62,529 nt of DNA from Akkermansia muciniphila (GCA_945882215.1 CAMCWM010000009.1:1-62529); one strand, 5' to 3'. Positions 41,421 to 51,696 are shown, counted from the first letter of the stretch. The notes: generated from the sequence alone by a model not told the origin. Program-made: numbers and translations.

Positions 41421-44294
41421 TCACGCGATTATCTTCCGCGCTTCGGCGAGAGCTGCATCGACCTTGCTGACGTCTTTGCCGCCGCCGCGGGCGAAGTCGG
41501 GTTTGCCGCCGCCTTTGCCGCCGACGATGGGGGCGATGGTTTGGATGATCTTGCCGGCTTGGACTTTGGCTTGGTGGTCCTTCGACACTGAAGCAATCAA
41601 GGCGACGTTGCCGCCGCCGGTGGTGGCGAGGACGACGATGCCGTTGAAGCTGCCTTTCAAGGCATCGCTCACGGCCATGGCGTAGTCGGCATCGACGTCG
41701 CCGAGGTTCGCGATGAGGACGTTGTTGGCGGCGGTGGCGAGGAGGTCTTTGGCTTTGCCGCTGGCTTCGCGCTGCTGGGCGGCTTTGAGGGCTTTTTCGA
41801 GCTCTTTTTGCTGCGTGAGGATTTGGTCGAGCTTCTTCTCGAGATCGGCGGCGCCTTGGGCGCTGACTTTGCCGGCGAGGAGCTTGATGAGGTCGGCATC
41901 GGCGCGGGCGGCGTTGTAGGCTTCGAGTCCGGCGATGGCTTCGATGCGGCGCACGCCGGCGGCGACAGCGCTTTCGCCAACGAGGCGGAAGAGGCCGATT
42001 TCACCGGTGCCGCGCGTGTGGGTGCCGCCGCAGAGTTCCATGCTCCAACCATCGAGCTTGTGCGGCTGGCCGCCGATCTGCACGACGCGGACGAGGTCGC
42101 CATACTTCTCGCCAAAGAGGGCCATGATGCCGTTGTTGGCCTTGGCTTCGACGTAGGGCACTTCGCTCCACGAAACGGGATCATTGGCGACGATGCGCTC
42201 GTTCACGAGTCGCTCGATGTCGCTGAGCTGCTGCGCGGTGAGCGCGGCGCTGTTGAAGTCGAAGGTGAGCTTGTCGGGCGTGACGGACGAGCCTTTCTGC
42301 GTGGCGTCTTTGCTGACGACTTCATGCAGCGCCCAATGCAGGATGTGCGTGACGGTGTGGTGGCGCTCGATGGCGTGGCGACGCGGTTTATCGACGACAA
42401 GCTTCACGGTGGCATCGACGGCGGGTGTTTCATCGCCTTCGAGGAAGTGCAGCCAAGTGTTGCCGACCTTGGTGGTGGCGCTGATGGGGAAGGTGTTCGC
42501 TCCGAGGATCAACTGACCCGCATCGCCGACCTGTCCGCCCATCTCGGCGTAGCAGGTGGAGACATCGAGCACGACGGCGTTCTTGTCTTTCATCGAGACG
42601 ACTTCCAAAACGCGCACGTCGGCTTCGAGCGTGTCGTAACCGATGAACTTGGTCGGTGCCTTGGTTTCGATTTCGCTGACGGAGACGACTTGCTTGTTCT
42701 TCTTGCCAGCTTCACGAGCGCGCTGCTTCTGCTCTTCCATGAGCTTTTCAAAGCCTGCGGTGTCCACGGTCTGACCTCTTTCCCGTGCCAAAAGCTCGGT
42801 GAGATCGAGAGGGAAACCAAAAGTGTCGTAAAGCAGGAATGCGTAATCTCCAAGCAGCTGACGATTCAAATTGCCTTTAGCATCTCGTGATAGGCGGTAA
42901 GTGCGTTCCATCTCAAAATTGTCGCCAGTAGTCGTAAAACCGCCGTCTTTGGTAAGACGTGCAATGTCGTCTTCCATCAATTCTGAAATCTTTGCCAAGT
43001 TTTCTATCCCACGATCCAGCGTCCGGTTAAACGCCTCCTCCTCCAGCTTGAGCACAGCTTTGACCTGCTCCTTCTTCGTGCGCAGTTCGGGGAACACATC
43101 GCCCATGTGCTGGGCGAGGACATCGACGAGCTTGTAGAAGAAGGGCTCTTTGAACTCGAGCGTGCGGCCATACTTCACGGCGCGGCGGAGGATGCGGCGC
43201 AGGGTGTAGTTGCGGTCGGAGTTGCCGGGCTGGATGCCGTCGGCGATGGCAAAGCTGAGCGTGCGCAGGTGGTCGGCGATGACGCGAAAGGCGACGTCGA
43301 TCTTCTCCTGCTCGGTGACGGGCACGACGTGGCCTTGCGCATTGGCCTTCGGCAGCGTGCTCTGGTAGGTCTTGCCGCACATCTTCGTCAGCTCGTCGAA
43401 GATGGGTTTGAAGACGTCGGTGTCGTAGTTGCTGATCTTGGCGTTCTCGAAGTCGGTGAAGTTTTTCGTGCCCTGGATGATGGAGCACACGCGCTCAAAG
43501 CCCATGCCGGTGTCCACGTGCTTCGCGGGCAGCGGGACGAAGGTGCCGTCGGGGTTGGCGTTGTATTGAATGAAGACGTTGTTCCAGATCTCGATGCAAC
43601 TGGCGTCGCTGCCGTTGACGAGCAAGGCTCCGGCGCGCTGGCGGTCTTCGTCGAGGTTCGGGGCACCGGGCGTGAGGTCGATGTGGATCTCGGTGCAGGG
43701 GCCGCAGGGGCCGGTGTCGCCCATCATCCAGAAGTTGTCCTTCTTGTTGCCGTTGACGATGTGGATGTCGGGATCGAGGCCGATGCTGCGGAACTTCTCG
43801 GCCCAGATGTCCCAGGCTTCCTGGTCGCGGTCGGCGGGATCGCCAGCGCCGGGTTGGTAGATGGTGGCGAAGACGCGTGTCGGCGGGAACTTCCATTTCT
43901 CGATCACGAGTTCCCAGGCCCAGGAGATGGCTTCCTTTTTGAAGTAGTCGCCGAAGGACCAGTTCCCCAGCATCTCGAAGAGCGTGTGGTGGTAGGTGTC
44001 GAGGCCCACGTCTTCGAGGTCGTTGTGCTTGCCGCCCGCGCGGATGCACTTCTGCGTGTCCGCCGCGCGTGTGGGCAATCCTTTGTGCAGCACGCCGGGC
44101 CAGGTATCGACATCCGCGCTGCGCTCGCCGAGGAAGATGGGCACGAACTGGTTCATGCCTGCATTGGTGAAGATGCGTGCGCCGTCTCGGCTGGTGTAGC
44201 CGACATTGTCGCTGGGGACGATGGTGTGGTCCTTCGATTTGAAGAAGTCGAGGAACGATTGGCGGATCTGGGCGGCGGTTGGGACGGCGGACAT
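41421..44294 (-). CDS. alaS: Alanyl-tRNA synthetase
   Basis: A 957-aa class II synthetase charging tRNA-Ala. The catalytic domain begins IRQSFLDFFKSKDHTIVPSDNV, with IFTNAGMNQFVPIFLG, CIRAGGKHNDLEDVG, HHTLFEMLGNWSFGDYFKKEA and DTGPCGPCTEIH. The editing domain has HTVTHILHWAL and CGGTHTRGTGEIG. The C-terminal oligomerisation/DHHA1 part ends in GGGKPDFARGGGKD. The start at 44294 is chosen because family similarity begins directly after MSAVPTAAQ; an upstream ATG at 44396 is less likely. Slightly longer than E. coli AlaS, within family range. Confidence 0.97.
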   Translation of the reverse strand: MSAVPTAAQIRQSFLDFFKSKDHTIVPSDNVGYTSRDGARIFTNAGMNQFVPIFLGERSADVDTWPGVLHKGLPTRAADTQKCIRAGGKHNDLEDVGLDTYHHTLFEMLGNWSFGDYFKKEAISWAWELVIEKWKFPPTRVFATIYQPGAGDPADRDQEAWDIWAEKFRSIGLDPDIHIVNGNKKDNFWMMGDTGPCGPCTEIHIDLTPGAPNLDEDRQRAGALLVNGSDASCIEIWNNVFIQYNANPDGTFVPLPAKHVDTGMGFERVCSIIQGTKNFTDFENAKISNYDTDVFKPIFDELTKMCGKTYQSTLPKANAQGHVVPVTEQEKIDVAFRVIADHLRTLSFAIADGIQPGNSDRNYTLRRILRRAVKYGRTLEFKEPFFYKLVDVLAQHMGDVFPELRTKKEQVKAVLKLEEEAFNRTLDRGIENLAKISELMEDDIARLTKDGGFTTTGDNFEMERTYRLSRDAKGNLNRQLLGDYAFLLYDTFGFPLDLTELLARERGQTVDTAGFEKLMEEQKQRAREAGKKNKQVVSVSEIETKAPTKFIGYDTLEADVRVLEVVSMKDKNAVVLDVSTCYAEMGGQVGDAGQLILGANTFPISATTKVGNTWLHFLEGDETPAVDATVKLVVDKPRRHAIERHHTVTHILHWALHEVVSKDATQKGSSVTPDKLTFDFNSAALTAQQLSDIERLVNERIVANDPVSWSEVPYVEAKANNGIMALFGEKYGDLVRVVQIGGQPHKLDGWSMELCGGTHTRGTGEIGLFRLVGESAVAAGVRRIEAIAGLEAYNAARADADLIKLLAGKVSAQGAADLEKKLDQILTQQKELEKALKAAQQREASGKAKDLLATAANNVLIANLGDVDADYAMAVSDALKGSFNGIVVLATTGGGNVALIASVSKDHQAKVQAGKIIQTIAPIVGGKGGGKPDFARGGGKDVSKVDAALAEARKIIA

Positions 44295-44456
44295 GGGAAA
44301 GAGGGCGCGGAGTATGGAGCGGAGGCGTGCGCCGTCAAAGGTCAAGAGGGGTCCAGGCGGCGGAGTGAGCCTTCCTTCACGGGGCGTCGCGGCCAACGCT
44401 TGTTTATGGGAAACTGAATGATCGAACTATTGTGATGGCCAGAGACTCTATTAGAG

Positions 44457-44879
44457 ATGGTCACCGGCATGCAACACGCCCTCCATCGAGGCTCCAAACC
44501 TGGCAGGTCCGATTCTGGATTTAGCCTGGCGGAGCTGTTGATGGCCATCATGATCATCGGCATCATGATCAGCCTGGCGATGATGGTTTTCGGCGGTGGT
44601 CTTTCCGATGAGGCGAAAAAGCAACGTGACAAACGCAACGCCCAAGTGATTGCCAACACAGCGGCCATGGCTGCCGCTGCCGGCGCGCTGTATTTTGAAG
44701 AGGACGACGAAGCCGCCACGGTCGCCAATCTGCGTGATGGCTGCGCGCCGACCACCGGCATCTTCCGCGGGCGTGTTTTCAAACTGCCATCGATGAGTGA
44801 CGACGACATCCAGGGTGCTCTGGTCTTTCTGAAGCTCAACGACACCGACCTGATCTACGACAGCTCTGGGACGCCGTGA
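44457..44879 (+). CDS. Type IV pilin-like (pseudopilin) protein
   Basis: A 140-aa protein with a prepilin leader. A basic leader up to DSG is followed by F-S-L-A-E-L-L and a 20-residue hydrophobic helix (MAIMIIGIMISLAMMVF), with Glu at +5 as required for prepilin peptidase processing. The helix continues into KKQRDKRNAQVIANTAAMAAAAGALYF, then a short globular tail. ATG 44457 or 44469 could be the start. No secretion or pilus genes are adjacent. Single pseudopilin-like genes scattered over the genome are common in Verrucomicrobia. Function unknown. Confidence 0.78.
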   Translation: MVTGMQHALHRGSKPGRSDSGFSLAELLMAIMIIGIMISLAMMVFGGGLSDEAKKQRDKRNAQVIANTAAMAAAAGALYFEEDDEAATVANLRDGCAPTTGIFRGRVFKLPSMSDDDIQGALVFLKLNDTDLIYDSSGTP

Positions 44880-44903
44880 GATGAAGGCTGCATGGCGGCC
44901 CGC

Positions 44904-45647
44904 TTATTTGCTCAGCGTTTTTCGCCCGCGCTCCTTCGTCTCCGGATCGTCTTTATCGCGATTTGGCATCGCGAGTCCTTTCTCGATGCTCTGCCTCGCC
45001 TCCGGCATCCGGCCCATCTGGGCGTAGGTGCGGCCCAGCTCGATGTGGTGGATGAGCCGGTCCGGGTTCAAGGCGATGGCTTTCTGGAAGCACTTCACCG
45101 CCTCCTCGCTCGATGCGGCGGGCAGTCCGCCATAGACGATTAAGGCCACGGCACGAGTGACACCGCCGATTTGCTCGAGTTCTTGATGCCAGCGGCCGAG
45201 CAGATGCCAGGCATAGTCGTTCCTGGGGTTGAGCTTCACTGCCGTCTCAGCGGCCGCCTTGATGCGGCGAGACGCCTCCACGCTCTCTTTGTTGCCGAGC
45301 AGCGGCGTGAGCTTCCCCACACAAATCGCCAGCGCGAGATGGGAGTCGCATTCGTTCGGGGCCAGCTTCACCGCGCGTTCCGCGTAGGCGAGCGCGGTGC
45401 GGCCGGTTTTAAGCTGATCGGCCTTCGCCGTCTGGTCCGCCATGCGATAGACATGCTGCCGCGCGATCTTCACCAGCAGCGCCGCGTTGTTGGGCTCCAG
45501 CTTTTCGGCCGGCAGGTAGTATTGCAGAGCGGCCTCCGGTTTGAACTGCGCGTCGTAAACGTCACCCTGCTTCACCAATTCGGCGAAATCGCCGAAGGCG
45601 CAATCCGTGCTGCAGACGAGAGCAGCGATGACGGCCGCGATCTTCAT
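44904..45647 (-). CDS. Exported TPR-type protein
   Basis: A 247-aa protein with signal peptide ([19 protein letters not shown]), then helical repeats of the TPR type: [72 protein letters not shown], and [46 protein letters not shown]. The middle part resembles proteins annotated as regulator-of-microtubule-dynamics-like. Start at 45647, overlapping the previous stop (ATGA). It is the last gene of the leftward lipid operon and may be a scaffold; the role is not known. Confidence 0.8.
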   Translation of the reverse strand: MKIAAVIAALVCSTDCAFGDFAELVKQGDVYDAQFKPEAALQYYLPAEKLEPNNAALLVKIARQHVYRMADQTAKADQLKTGRTALAYAERAVKLAPNECDSHLALAICVGKLTPLLGNKESVEASRRIKAAAETAVKLNPRNDYAWHLLGRWHQELEQIGGVTRAVALIVYGGLPAASSEEAVKCFQKAIALNPDRLIHHIELGRTYAQMGRMPEARQSIEKGLAMPNRDKDDPETKERGRKTLSK

Positions 45648-46681
45648 GGCTTCACGAAGCGATAGTGTGAAACGATCCACTCCTCACCGCCGCGATAGCC
45701 CCACAGCTCGGCGCAGGCGAGGAAGAACAGCCGCCACCACACCCACCACTTGGTGACCTGGTCTGCGCCGTAGGTTTCGGCAAACAGCGGCAAAATTTCG
45801 GCCTTGTGCGCGTCCATGTTCGCCAGCCACGCCTCGCTCGTCCTGGAGTAATGACTTCCGCTGACGCACCAGTGGTCCTCGATCTTCAAATCGTCCTGGA
45901 AGTAGAGTAGCAGGTCGTCGCTGGGCATCTGCCCGCCGGTGAAGAAGTACTTCGCCATCCAGTCGTCATCGCTGCGCACCTCGTAGTGGTAGGCGTATTC
46001 GCGGTGAGTGAAGATGTGAACGAAGAGCTTCCCCTGCGGCTTCAGCCAGGTGCTCACACGACGCAGCAGCTCCTGGTAGTTCTTCATGTGCTCAAACATC
46101 TCCACTGACACGCAGCGGTCGAAGACACCGGCTCCCACGCCTTCAAAGTGAATCATGTTTGCCGTGATGACCGTGAGGTTCTTCAGTCCGCGCTTCGCCG
46201 CCTCGGCATCGATGAACTGCTTCTGCGTGCGCGAATTGGAGACGCTGGTGATCTGTGCGTTCGGATAATGCTGCGCCATCCACAGCGACAACGAGCCCCA
46301 GCCGCAGCCGAGTTCGAGAATGCGTTGCCCGTCCTGCAATTCGGCGCGTTCGCAGGTCAGATCGAGCATCGCGGCCTCGGATTCATCCAGCGTTGTCTCA
46401 TTGTCGGGCCAGAAGCCGCTGCTGTACTTCAAATGCTTGCCAAGCACGAGCTGGTAGAAGCGCGTGGGCACCTCGTAGTGCTGCTCGTTGGCCTCATCCG
46501 TCGCGATGGCGACGGGCATCTGCTTCAAATCCTGCACATAGCGCATCAAGGCGAAGCGCTGGGCGGCGGCCGTGGGCAGCTTGTGCTCCCGCAACGTCTC
46601 GGCCAGCCGCTGGCGGATGCCGATGCGGATCATGGCATCGGGAAGGATGTTCTTGGCGAGGATGGCGTTGATGGTGCTCAT
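45644..46681 (-). CDS. Cyclopropane-fatty-acid-synthase-like methyltransferase (second copy)
   Basis: A 345-aa SAM methyltransferase of the CFA-synthase/coclaurine-N-methyltransferase group. Blocks are [27 protein letters not shown], motif [53 protein letters not shown] and [15 protein letters not shown]. It lacks the N-terminal lipid-binding domain of classical Cfa. Two Cfa-type enzymes in one operon (the other at 48335) suggest two methyl transfers on one fatty-acyl chain or different positions. Start at 46681 by family similarity. Confidence 0.85.
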   Translation of the reverse strand: MSTINAILAKNILPDAMIRIGIRQRLAETLREHKLPTAAAQRFALMRYVQDLKQMPVAIATDEANEQHYEVPTRFYQLVLGKHLKYSSGFWPDNETTLDESEAAMLDLTCERAELQDGQRILELGCGWGSLSLWMAQHYPNAQITSVSNSRTQKQFIDAEAAKRGLKNLTVITANMIHFEGVGAGVFDRCVSVEMFEHMKNYQELLRRVSTWLKPQGKLFVHIFTHREYAYHYEVRSDDDWMAKYFFTGGQMPSDDLLLYFQDDLKIEDHWCVSGSHYSRTSEAWLANMDAHKAEILPLFAETYGADQVTKWWVWWRLFFLACAELWGYRGGEEWIVSHYRFVKP

Positions 46682-46718
46682 TTTCGGGGAGTGATTCGAC
46701 CGGGCGGCGCAATTGGAT

Positions 46719-47510
46719 TCAGCTTTTCGGCCACCACGGCACAAAGGCGCTCGTGGTGCGTTGATACTCGCGATAGGCGTCGCCTTTCGACTTCACCGCG
46801 CACTCTTCCGTGAGCGGAATGCCCGTGACACGGAGCAGGAAATACAAAATCATGGCGGGCGCGTAGATCGTCACCCAGCCCCACGGCGAGCCGCAGGCAA
46901 AGAGCCAGAAACCCCACCACACGACGGATTCAAAGAAGTAATTCGGATGCCGAGAGTAGCGCCAGAGTCCGATCTGGCAGACCTTCCCCTTGCTGGCCGG
47001 GTCCGCTTTGAAACGCTGCATCTGCGCGTCACTCAGCGCCTCACCGCCGATGCCGACGAGCCACACCGCGAAACCGATCCACTCGATGATTCCGAGCTGC
47101 GGCGTGGGATTCAAGCACGCGAGCAGCACAGGAACGGACAGCAGCACAATGAGCACGGCCTGCGCCTGGAAGAAAAAGAAGAAGTTGCGGGCGAGCCGGG
47201 CTTTCCAGTTCTGCCGCAGCACCTCGTAGCGCACGTCCTCGTGCGGATGATGCCGTTTGACGCGGAAGAAGAGGTATGTGCCAAGCCGCAGGCTCCACAG
47301 CAGCGCCATCGTCAGCGCGATGACCTTGCGCTGCGTGAATCCACCTCCCAGCAAGGCATAAACGGGAGCTAGGAACGCCAGCGCGTAGGACCACGTCACA
47401 TCGACGAAGCTGAAGTTGTCCAGCTTCAAGCTGAGCAGCCAGGTGAGCGCGAACAGCACGAACGCGATGAGCGTGCCGACGCCGAGCAAGAACCAAAAGT
47501 CAGGTGGCAT
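46719..47510 (-). CDS. DUF1295 membrane reductase (steroid 5-alpha-reductase-like)
   Basis: A 263-aa polytopic protein. [24 protein letters not shown] is the typical DUF1295 start, and [29 protein letters not shown] follows. The C-terminal [28 protein letters not shown] is the SRD5A-like NADPH-binding block. Homologues reduce a C=C bond in lipids, which fits reduction of a methylene or unsaturated fatty-acyl intermediate; that step is inferred. Start at 47510, overlapping the DUF2062 gene by 11 nt. Confidence 0.88.
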   Translation of the reverse strand: MPPDFWFLLGVGTLIAFVLFALTWLLSLKLDNFSFVDVTWSYALAFLAPVYALLGGGFTQRKVIALTMALLWSLRLGTYLFFRVKRHHPHEDVRYEVLRQNWKARLARNFFFFFQAQAVLIVLLSVPVLLACLNPTPQLGIIEWIGFAVWLVGIGGEALSDAQMQRFKADPASKGKVCQIGLWRYSRHPNYFFESVVWWGFWLFACGSPWGWVTIYAPAMILYFLLRVTGIPLTEECAVKSKGDAYREYQRTTSAFVPWWPKS

Positions 47511-48000
47511 CACGTGAGCGGGTGAGACGTTGGGAGAGATGTTCGATGATCGGACGGCTGATGAAATAGATCGTGCCAAGCAGCAGCGGCGCGATGAGGA
47601 GCCACACCACCACGGCATACAGTCCGATCATGCCGAAATCGGCCAGGAACTGGCCCGGGTTTGCGAAGAAACGCTCCATGAGCATGGGAATGGAGAGAGG
47701 CACATGTGCTACGCCAAAGAGCGACTCCCCCGCACGCATGAACAGCAGGATCGTGGCGAGGTGCAGCGGGTAACTCAGCTCACGAAACACCTGCATCACC
47801 GGCTGGTTGAGCTTCAACGGTATGCCGACCGCCAGCGAGATGATCGTCGTGGTGCCGAGCAGAGGAAAAAGGCCCGTGGTGATGCCGAAGGCGATCGCCT
47901 GCGCGATTTTGGATGGTGACGTGCCTTGCGTGAGCTGGGCGATCACCGGGTTCACCACCCAGCGCCGCCACAAAGATTCACGCTGGACAGATTCACTCAT
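47500..48000 (-). CDS. DUF2062 membrane protein
   Basis: A 166-aa membrane protein. The typical DUF2062 core is GTSPSKIAQAIAFGITTGLFPLLGTTTIISLAVGIPLKLNQPVMQVF, followed by helices around LHLATILLFMRAGE and GMIGLYAVVVWLLIAPLLLGTIYFISRP. Biochemical function unknown. The ATG at 48000 overlaps the preceding gene by 4 nt; longer in-frame extensions run through the neighbours and are rejected. Confidence 0.83.
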   Translation of the reverse strand: MSESVQRESLWRRWVVNPVIAQLTQGTSPSKIAQAIAFGITTGLFPLLGTTTIISLAVGIPLKLNQPVMQVFRELSYPLHLATILLFMRAGESLFGVAHVPLSIPMLMERFFANPGQFLADFGMIGLYAVVVWLLIAPLLLGTIYFISRPIIEHLSQRLTRSRDAT

Positions 48001-48329
48001 GCTTGGCGCAGCAGGATGTCCTCGATGCGTGAATTCGCAGGCACGCGGAAGAGCTGAATCAGCATGTAAACCGCCATCGCAATGTTGCCGAGCAGCAGGA
48101 TGGCGATGAGCCACGCGAACTTGGCGATCCACGAACGCTCTTTGTAGGCGACCCAGCAGTAGAAGGTCAAAAAGGCCCAGTAGGTGTCGAACAACGTCGC
48201 GATGAACCACGGATGCGTTGCCACCGCACGCGGCGTGTCCCACAGCGCGCACTGCATCGACGCCCAGCTCGTGACGCCGAGCATCGACACCAGAACGACG
48301 ATAAAAAAGCAACGCAGCAACCAGATCAT
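47997..48329 (-). CDS. Small membrane protein, DUF1475-like
   Basis: A 110-aa protein with three hydrophobic segments. The block ALWDTPRAVATHPWFIATLFDTYWAFLTFYCWVAYKERS followed by LLGNIAMAVYMLIQLFRV agrees with the small DUF1475-type family; the number is given from memory and is less certain than the family likeness. It lies 5 nt after the Cfa gene. Possibly a membrane anchor or partner of the lipid enzymes. Confidence 0.72.
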   Translation of the reverse strand: MIWLLRCFFIVVLVSMLGVTSWASMQCALWDTPRAVATHPWFIATLFDTYWAFLTFYCWVAYKERSWIAKFAWLIAILLLGNIAMAVYMLIQLFRVPANSRIEDILLRQA

Positions 48330-48334
48330 GAAAT

Positions 48335-49615
48335 TTAGAAGGCTTGGTGAAGCTTGATGTTGTTCGGCCTGGTGTACACCGCCTGCACGACGCTGATGTT
48401 CCGCATCGCAAAGGCGGCTTCACAGTATTGCAGATAGAAGTTCCATTTGCGGACGAAGCGCTCGTCAAAGCCCTGCGCCTTCACCTCCGCCAGCTTCGCG
48501 TTGAAACGCTCAAACCACAGGCGCAGCGTTTTGGCATACGAGGCGCCGAGGTCTTCAAGGCCGTGCATGAAGAGGTCGCCAGTGCGGTTGATCGCCTGGT
48601 TCACGCGGCCGATGCTGAGCAGTAGCGAGCCGGGGAAGATGTGCTTCTGAATCCAGTCCACTCCCTGACGCAGGTCTTTGTGCTGGCAGTCAGCCACCGT
48701 GATCATCTGGAAGGCCAGCAGACCTTCGGGTTTCAACACTTCCGCGCATTTCGCGAAGTAAGTCTCCAGGAACTTGTCACCGACGGCCTCCAGCATCTCG
48801 ATGGAGGCGATCTTGTCGAACTGACCGGTGATGTGGCGATAATCTTGAAGTCGAATTTCGATGCGGTCGGACAAACCTTCACGTGCCACACGCTCGGTGG
48901 CAAACTTGTGCTGTTCCTGCGAGATGGTGACGGCGGTGACGCGCACGCCATGATGCTTCGCCGCATGGCAGGAGAATCCGCCCCAGCCGCAGCCGATTTC
49001 GAGCACATGGTCGCCCGGTTTGAGCTGGAGCTTCTGACAGAGCGCTTCGTATTTGGAACTCTGCGCTTCAGCCAGCGGCTGGCCCGCATATTCGAAGCGT
49101 GCGGCCGAGTAGGTCATCGTCTCGTCGAGCCAGAGCGAGTAGAAGTCATTCCCGAGATCGTAGTGCTCAGCGATGTTGCGCCGGCTGGTGGTCACGCTGT
49201 TGGGCCGCAGCAGATGCTGCATGCGATTGACGAAGTTCAGCAGGTTCACAAACGCCACTTTGCCCGAGGAGGATTTGGAGCCCTGTGTCTTCGAGAGGTT
49301 GAGAATGAACCACGCGATCACATCCGCGATGCTGTCCGTGTCCCAATCGCCATCCACATAGGCCTCGCCAAAGCCGACGTTGCCGAACAGCGCACTGCGT
49401 TTGAAAAACTCCCTGCTGCGGATGCGCATTTCCGCCGTGATCTCCGCTCCCGGCGCGCCGAAGACACGCACACGACCGTCGGGATAAGTCATCTTCATGC
49501 CGCCATGCACGAAGGGCTTGAAGCTTTGCAGCACGAGCCATTCATAGAAACCGGCTTTCGCGGCGGCGGTCTGCGAAACGTCGGGGCTGTGGTCGAGAGT
49601 GAGGGTCGAGTTCAT
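48335..49615 (-). CDS. cfa: Cyclopropane-fatty-acyl-phospholipid synthase family protein
   Basis: A 426-aa enzyme with both Cfa parts. The N-terminal lipid-binding domain (GGMKMTYPDGRVRVFG ... FGEAYVDGDWDTDSIADVIAWF) precedes the methyltransferase domain: IAEHYDLGNDFYSLWLDETMTYSAARF, motif I VLEIGCGWGGFSCHAA, VTISQEQ, IASIEMLEAVGDKFLETYF and the C-terminal HIFPGSLLLSIG. It transfers methyl from SAM to unsaturated phospholipid acyl chains. Start at 49615, overlapping the DUF1365 gene by ATGA. The FAD-oxidoreductase/DUF1365/Cfa trio is a known co-conserved set. Confidence 0.9.
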   Translation of the reverse strand: MNSTLTLDHSPDVSQTAAAKAGFYEWLVLQSFKPFVHGGMKMTYPDGRVRVFGAPGAEITAEMRIRSREFFKRSALFGNVGFGEAYVDGDWDTDSIADVIAWFILNLSKTQGSKSSSGKVAFVNLLNFVNRMQHLLRPNSVTTSRRNIAEHYDLGNDFYSLWLDETMTYSAARFEYAGQPLAEAQSSKYEALCQKLQLKPGDHVLEIGCGWGGFSCHAAKHHGVRVTAVTISQEQHKFATERVAREGLSDRIEIRLQDYRHITGQFDKIASIEMLEAVGDKFLETYFAKCAEVLKPEGLLAFQMITVADCQHKDLRQGVDWIQKHIFPGSLLLSIGRVNQAINRTGDLFMHGLEDLGASYAKTLRLWFERFNAKLAEVKAQGFDERFVRKWNFYLQYCEAAFAMRNISVVQAVYTRPNNIKLHQAF

Positions 49616-50409
49616 GATTTGGCGGAAGCGATGGAGTGATGTGGACGCAGCACGTCTTGCTGAAGCTCGCGGTTTGCGCTCTTGCTGAACCAGGGCACGC
49701 GCTTGATCCAGAGCAGCAGGGCGTGCCAATGAATGAGAAAAATCACCCGCAGCGTCAGCAGCGGATACTTCACCGCGCAGGCGAGCAAAACGGCATCCGT
49801 GAGCGAACGTCGTGTGCCGGTTAGCGAGGTGACGAGAACTGGGCCCTCTGCATCGGCATCATTGACGGTGATGTGAAGTTTTTCTCCTGGCAGACGCAGG
49901 TGGAAGTCGAACTGGAGATCCAGAGCCGAAAATGGCGAGACGTAGAACAACTTCGGCGTGACGAGCCTGAAGCCATCTGCGCCCGCTTCGGGCATCAGGT
50001 AGAATTTTTGTTCGCCGAACGTGTTCGTGACCTGCGCCAGCGCGCTGACTGGCGATCCATCAGCCGCGTAAGCGTAAAAAAATGTGACGGGATTGAAGAC
50101 GTAGCCAAGCACACGCGGGAAGGCGAGCATCTTGATCGAAGCGATGCGCGAGATGTCCACCTCGCGCTGTGAGAGGACTTGCAGCACCCCGGCTTTCACA
50201 TCGCTGTGCTCACCGCCGAGATGGTCGCGGTCATTGAAGGAAAACAGATTGAAGCGGTTTCGGCTGAACAACGCCAGATCGGCGTCGAGTGACGCGATGT
50301 CATCGAGATCGAGCCACAGATAGAACACACGATACGAAAATCCGTGCCGCTTTGGCCGCAGGCGCTGGTGCATCACCGTGCATTCGTAGATGTGGGATGA
50401 TTCAGGCAT
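49612..50409 (-). CDS. DUF1365-family protein
   Basis: A 265-aa protein of the DUF1365 family. Blocks are IYECTVMHQRLRPKRHGFSYRVFYLWLDLDD, FPRVLGYVFNPVTFFYAYA, EQKFYLMPEA and KLFYVSPFSALDLQFDFHLRLPGEKLHI, with a C-terminal amphipathic/hydrophobic stretch (LLTLRVIFLIHWHALLLWIKRVPWF). Activity unknown. The family almost always neighbours an FAD oxidoreductase and a Cfa-like enzyme, as here. Start 50409 shares one base with the previous stop (TGATG). Confidence 0.9.
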   Translation of the reverse strand: MPESSHIYECTVMHQRLRPKRHGFSYRVFYLWLDLDDIASLDADLALFSRNRFNLFSFNDRDHLGGEHSDVKAGVLQVLSQREVDISRIASIKMLAFPRVLGYVFNPVTFFYAYAADGSPVSALAQVTNTFGEQKFYLMPEAGADGFRLVTPKLFYVSPFSALDLQFDFHLRLPGEKLHITVNDADAEGPVLVTSLTGTRRSLTDAVLLACAVKYPLLTLRVIFLIHWHALLLWIKRVPWFSKSANRELQQDVLRPHHSIASAKS

Positions 50410-51686
50410 CACCACGGCTCCTTTCCGAGCAGATCGCGGCACAAGGCCACCGCTGAGCCGAACGCGTCTTCATGGAAGCCGTTGCGGAAGTAGCTGCCGC
50501 AGAAATAGGTCGTTTGATCGGTCGAGAGGCGGTTCAGATCGGGAAGACGCTTCTGCGCATCAATGGCGGCCATGTCGAAGAGTGGATGCTCGTAGGCGAT
50601 GCGTTTGATCACCTTGTCCTCGGCGATCTCATCGGCGGCGTTGATGGAAACGAAGTAGTTCGTCGTCTCGGAGACACCTTGCAGGCTGTTCATCCAGTAA
50701 TGCGTGCTCGGCTCGATGCCGCCGCCGGCTGTGGGCCTGATGCGGTAGTTCCATGAGGCCCAGCAGCGCTTGGTTTTCGGCATGAAGCTCTCATCCGTGT
50801 GCAGCGTGGCCATGTTCGGCTGGTAGTGGAAACAACCGAGCAGCTCACGCTCCAGATCGGTCGGGTCGGCGATCATGCGCAGCGTCTGATCGGCATGACT
50901 GGCGAAGATCACTTTGTCGAAGACCTCCGCCGCGCCGTCGCGAGGCGTGACACGCACGCCTTCAGCTTTGCGCTCCACACGAACCACCGGCGAAGCGAGC
51001 CGAACGCGGTCCTTGAAGGGAGCGGTGAGTTTTTTCACATACGACTTCGCGCCATTCGTCACCGTGCGCCACGGATGCTGCGTGTGCAGGCCGAGAAAGC
51101 CGTGGTTGTGCCAGAAACGGATCAGCGTGAGCGCTGGAAAGGACAGCATGAGCTCCGGCGGTGTGGACCAGACGGCGGAGGACATCGGGACGATGTAGAG
51201 ATTGAGGAAATCCTCCCCGTAATCGCGAGCGATGACGTATTCGCCCAAGGTCATGCGCTCAAAGCGTGGCTCGTCGAGCGCCGCGACAGCTTCCGCATTG
51301 AAACGATTGATGCGCGTCAGGAACTTCCAGAAGCGCGGCCTCAGCAAATTGCGACGCTGTCCGAAGAGATGACCGAGCGAGGTGCCATTGTATTCGATGC
51401 CGCTTTCGAGATGCGACACGCTGAAGGACATCGACGTGGGCTTCGTCTCAACATCCAGCTCCTTGAAGAGACGTGTGAGCAGCGGGTAGGTCACATGATT
51501 GAAGACCATGAAACCGGTATCGACCGGCAGCTCGCGCCCCGCTTCCGTGACATTGACCGTGTTCGTGTGTCCGCCGGCGTAATCGTTCTGCTCGAAGATC
51601 GTGAGGTCAAAGCGCTGATGCAGGAAGTGCGCGCAACCGAGCCCTGCGACTCCGGTTCCAATGATGGCAAGACGTGGGCGGTTCAT
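50409..51686 (-). CDS. FAD-dependent oxidoreductase (amine-oxidase/desaturase-like)
   Basis: A 425-aa flavoprotein. It starts with the dinucleotide fold LAIIGTGVAGLGCAHFLHQRFDLTIFEQNDYAGGHTNTV and has DTGFMVFNHVTYPLLTRLF, PMSSAVWSTPPELMLSFPA, VIFASHADQTLRMI and a C-terminal YFCGSYFRNGFHEDAFGSAVALCRDLL. Relatives next to DUF1365 and Cfa occur in singlet-oxygen-responsive operons, where the flavoprotein acts on methylated fatty acids. It follows the desaturase gene by 10 nt. The exact reaction here is inferred. Confidence 0.88.
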   Translation of the reverse strand: MNRPRLAIIGTGVAGLGCAHFLHQRFDLTIFEQNDYAGGHTNTVNVTEAGRELPVDTGFMVFNHVTYPLLTRLFKELDVETKPTSMSFSVSHLESGIEYNGTSLGHLFGQRRNLLRPRFWKFLTRINRFNAEAVAALDEPRFERMTLGEYVIARDYGEDFLNLYIVPMSSAVWSTPPELMLSFPALTLIRFWHNHGFLGLHTQHPWRTVTNGAKSYVKKLTAPFKDRVRLASPVVRVERKAEGVRVTPRDGAAEVFDKVIFASHADQTLRMIADPTDLERELLGCFHYQPNMATLHTDESFMPKTKRCWASWNYRIRPTAGGGIEPSTHYWMNSLQGVSETTNYFVSINAADEIAEDKVIKRIAYEHPLFDMAAIDAQKRLPDLNRLSTDQTTYFCGSYFRNGFHEDAFGSAVALCRDLLGKEPW

Positions 51687-51696
51687 GCAGGCGCGG

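Noticed and set aside
43107..44417. 436-codon open frame antisense to alaS
   Set aside because: alaS is certain from conserved blocks; the opposite frame is low-complexity Val/Asp/Gly/Ala.
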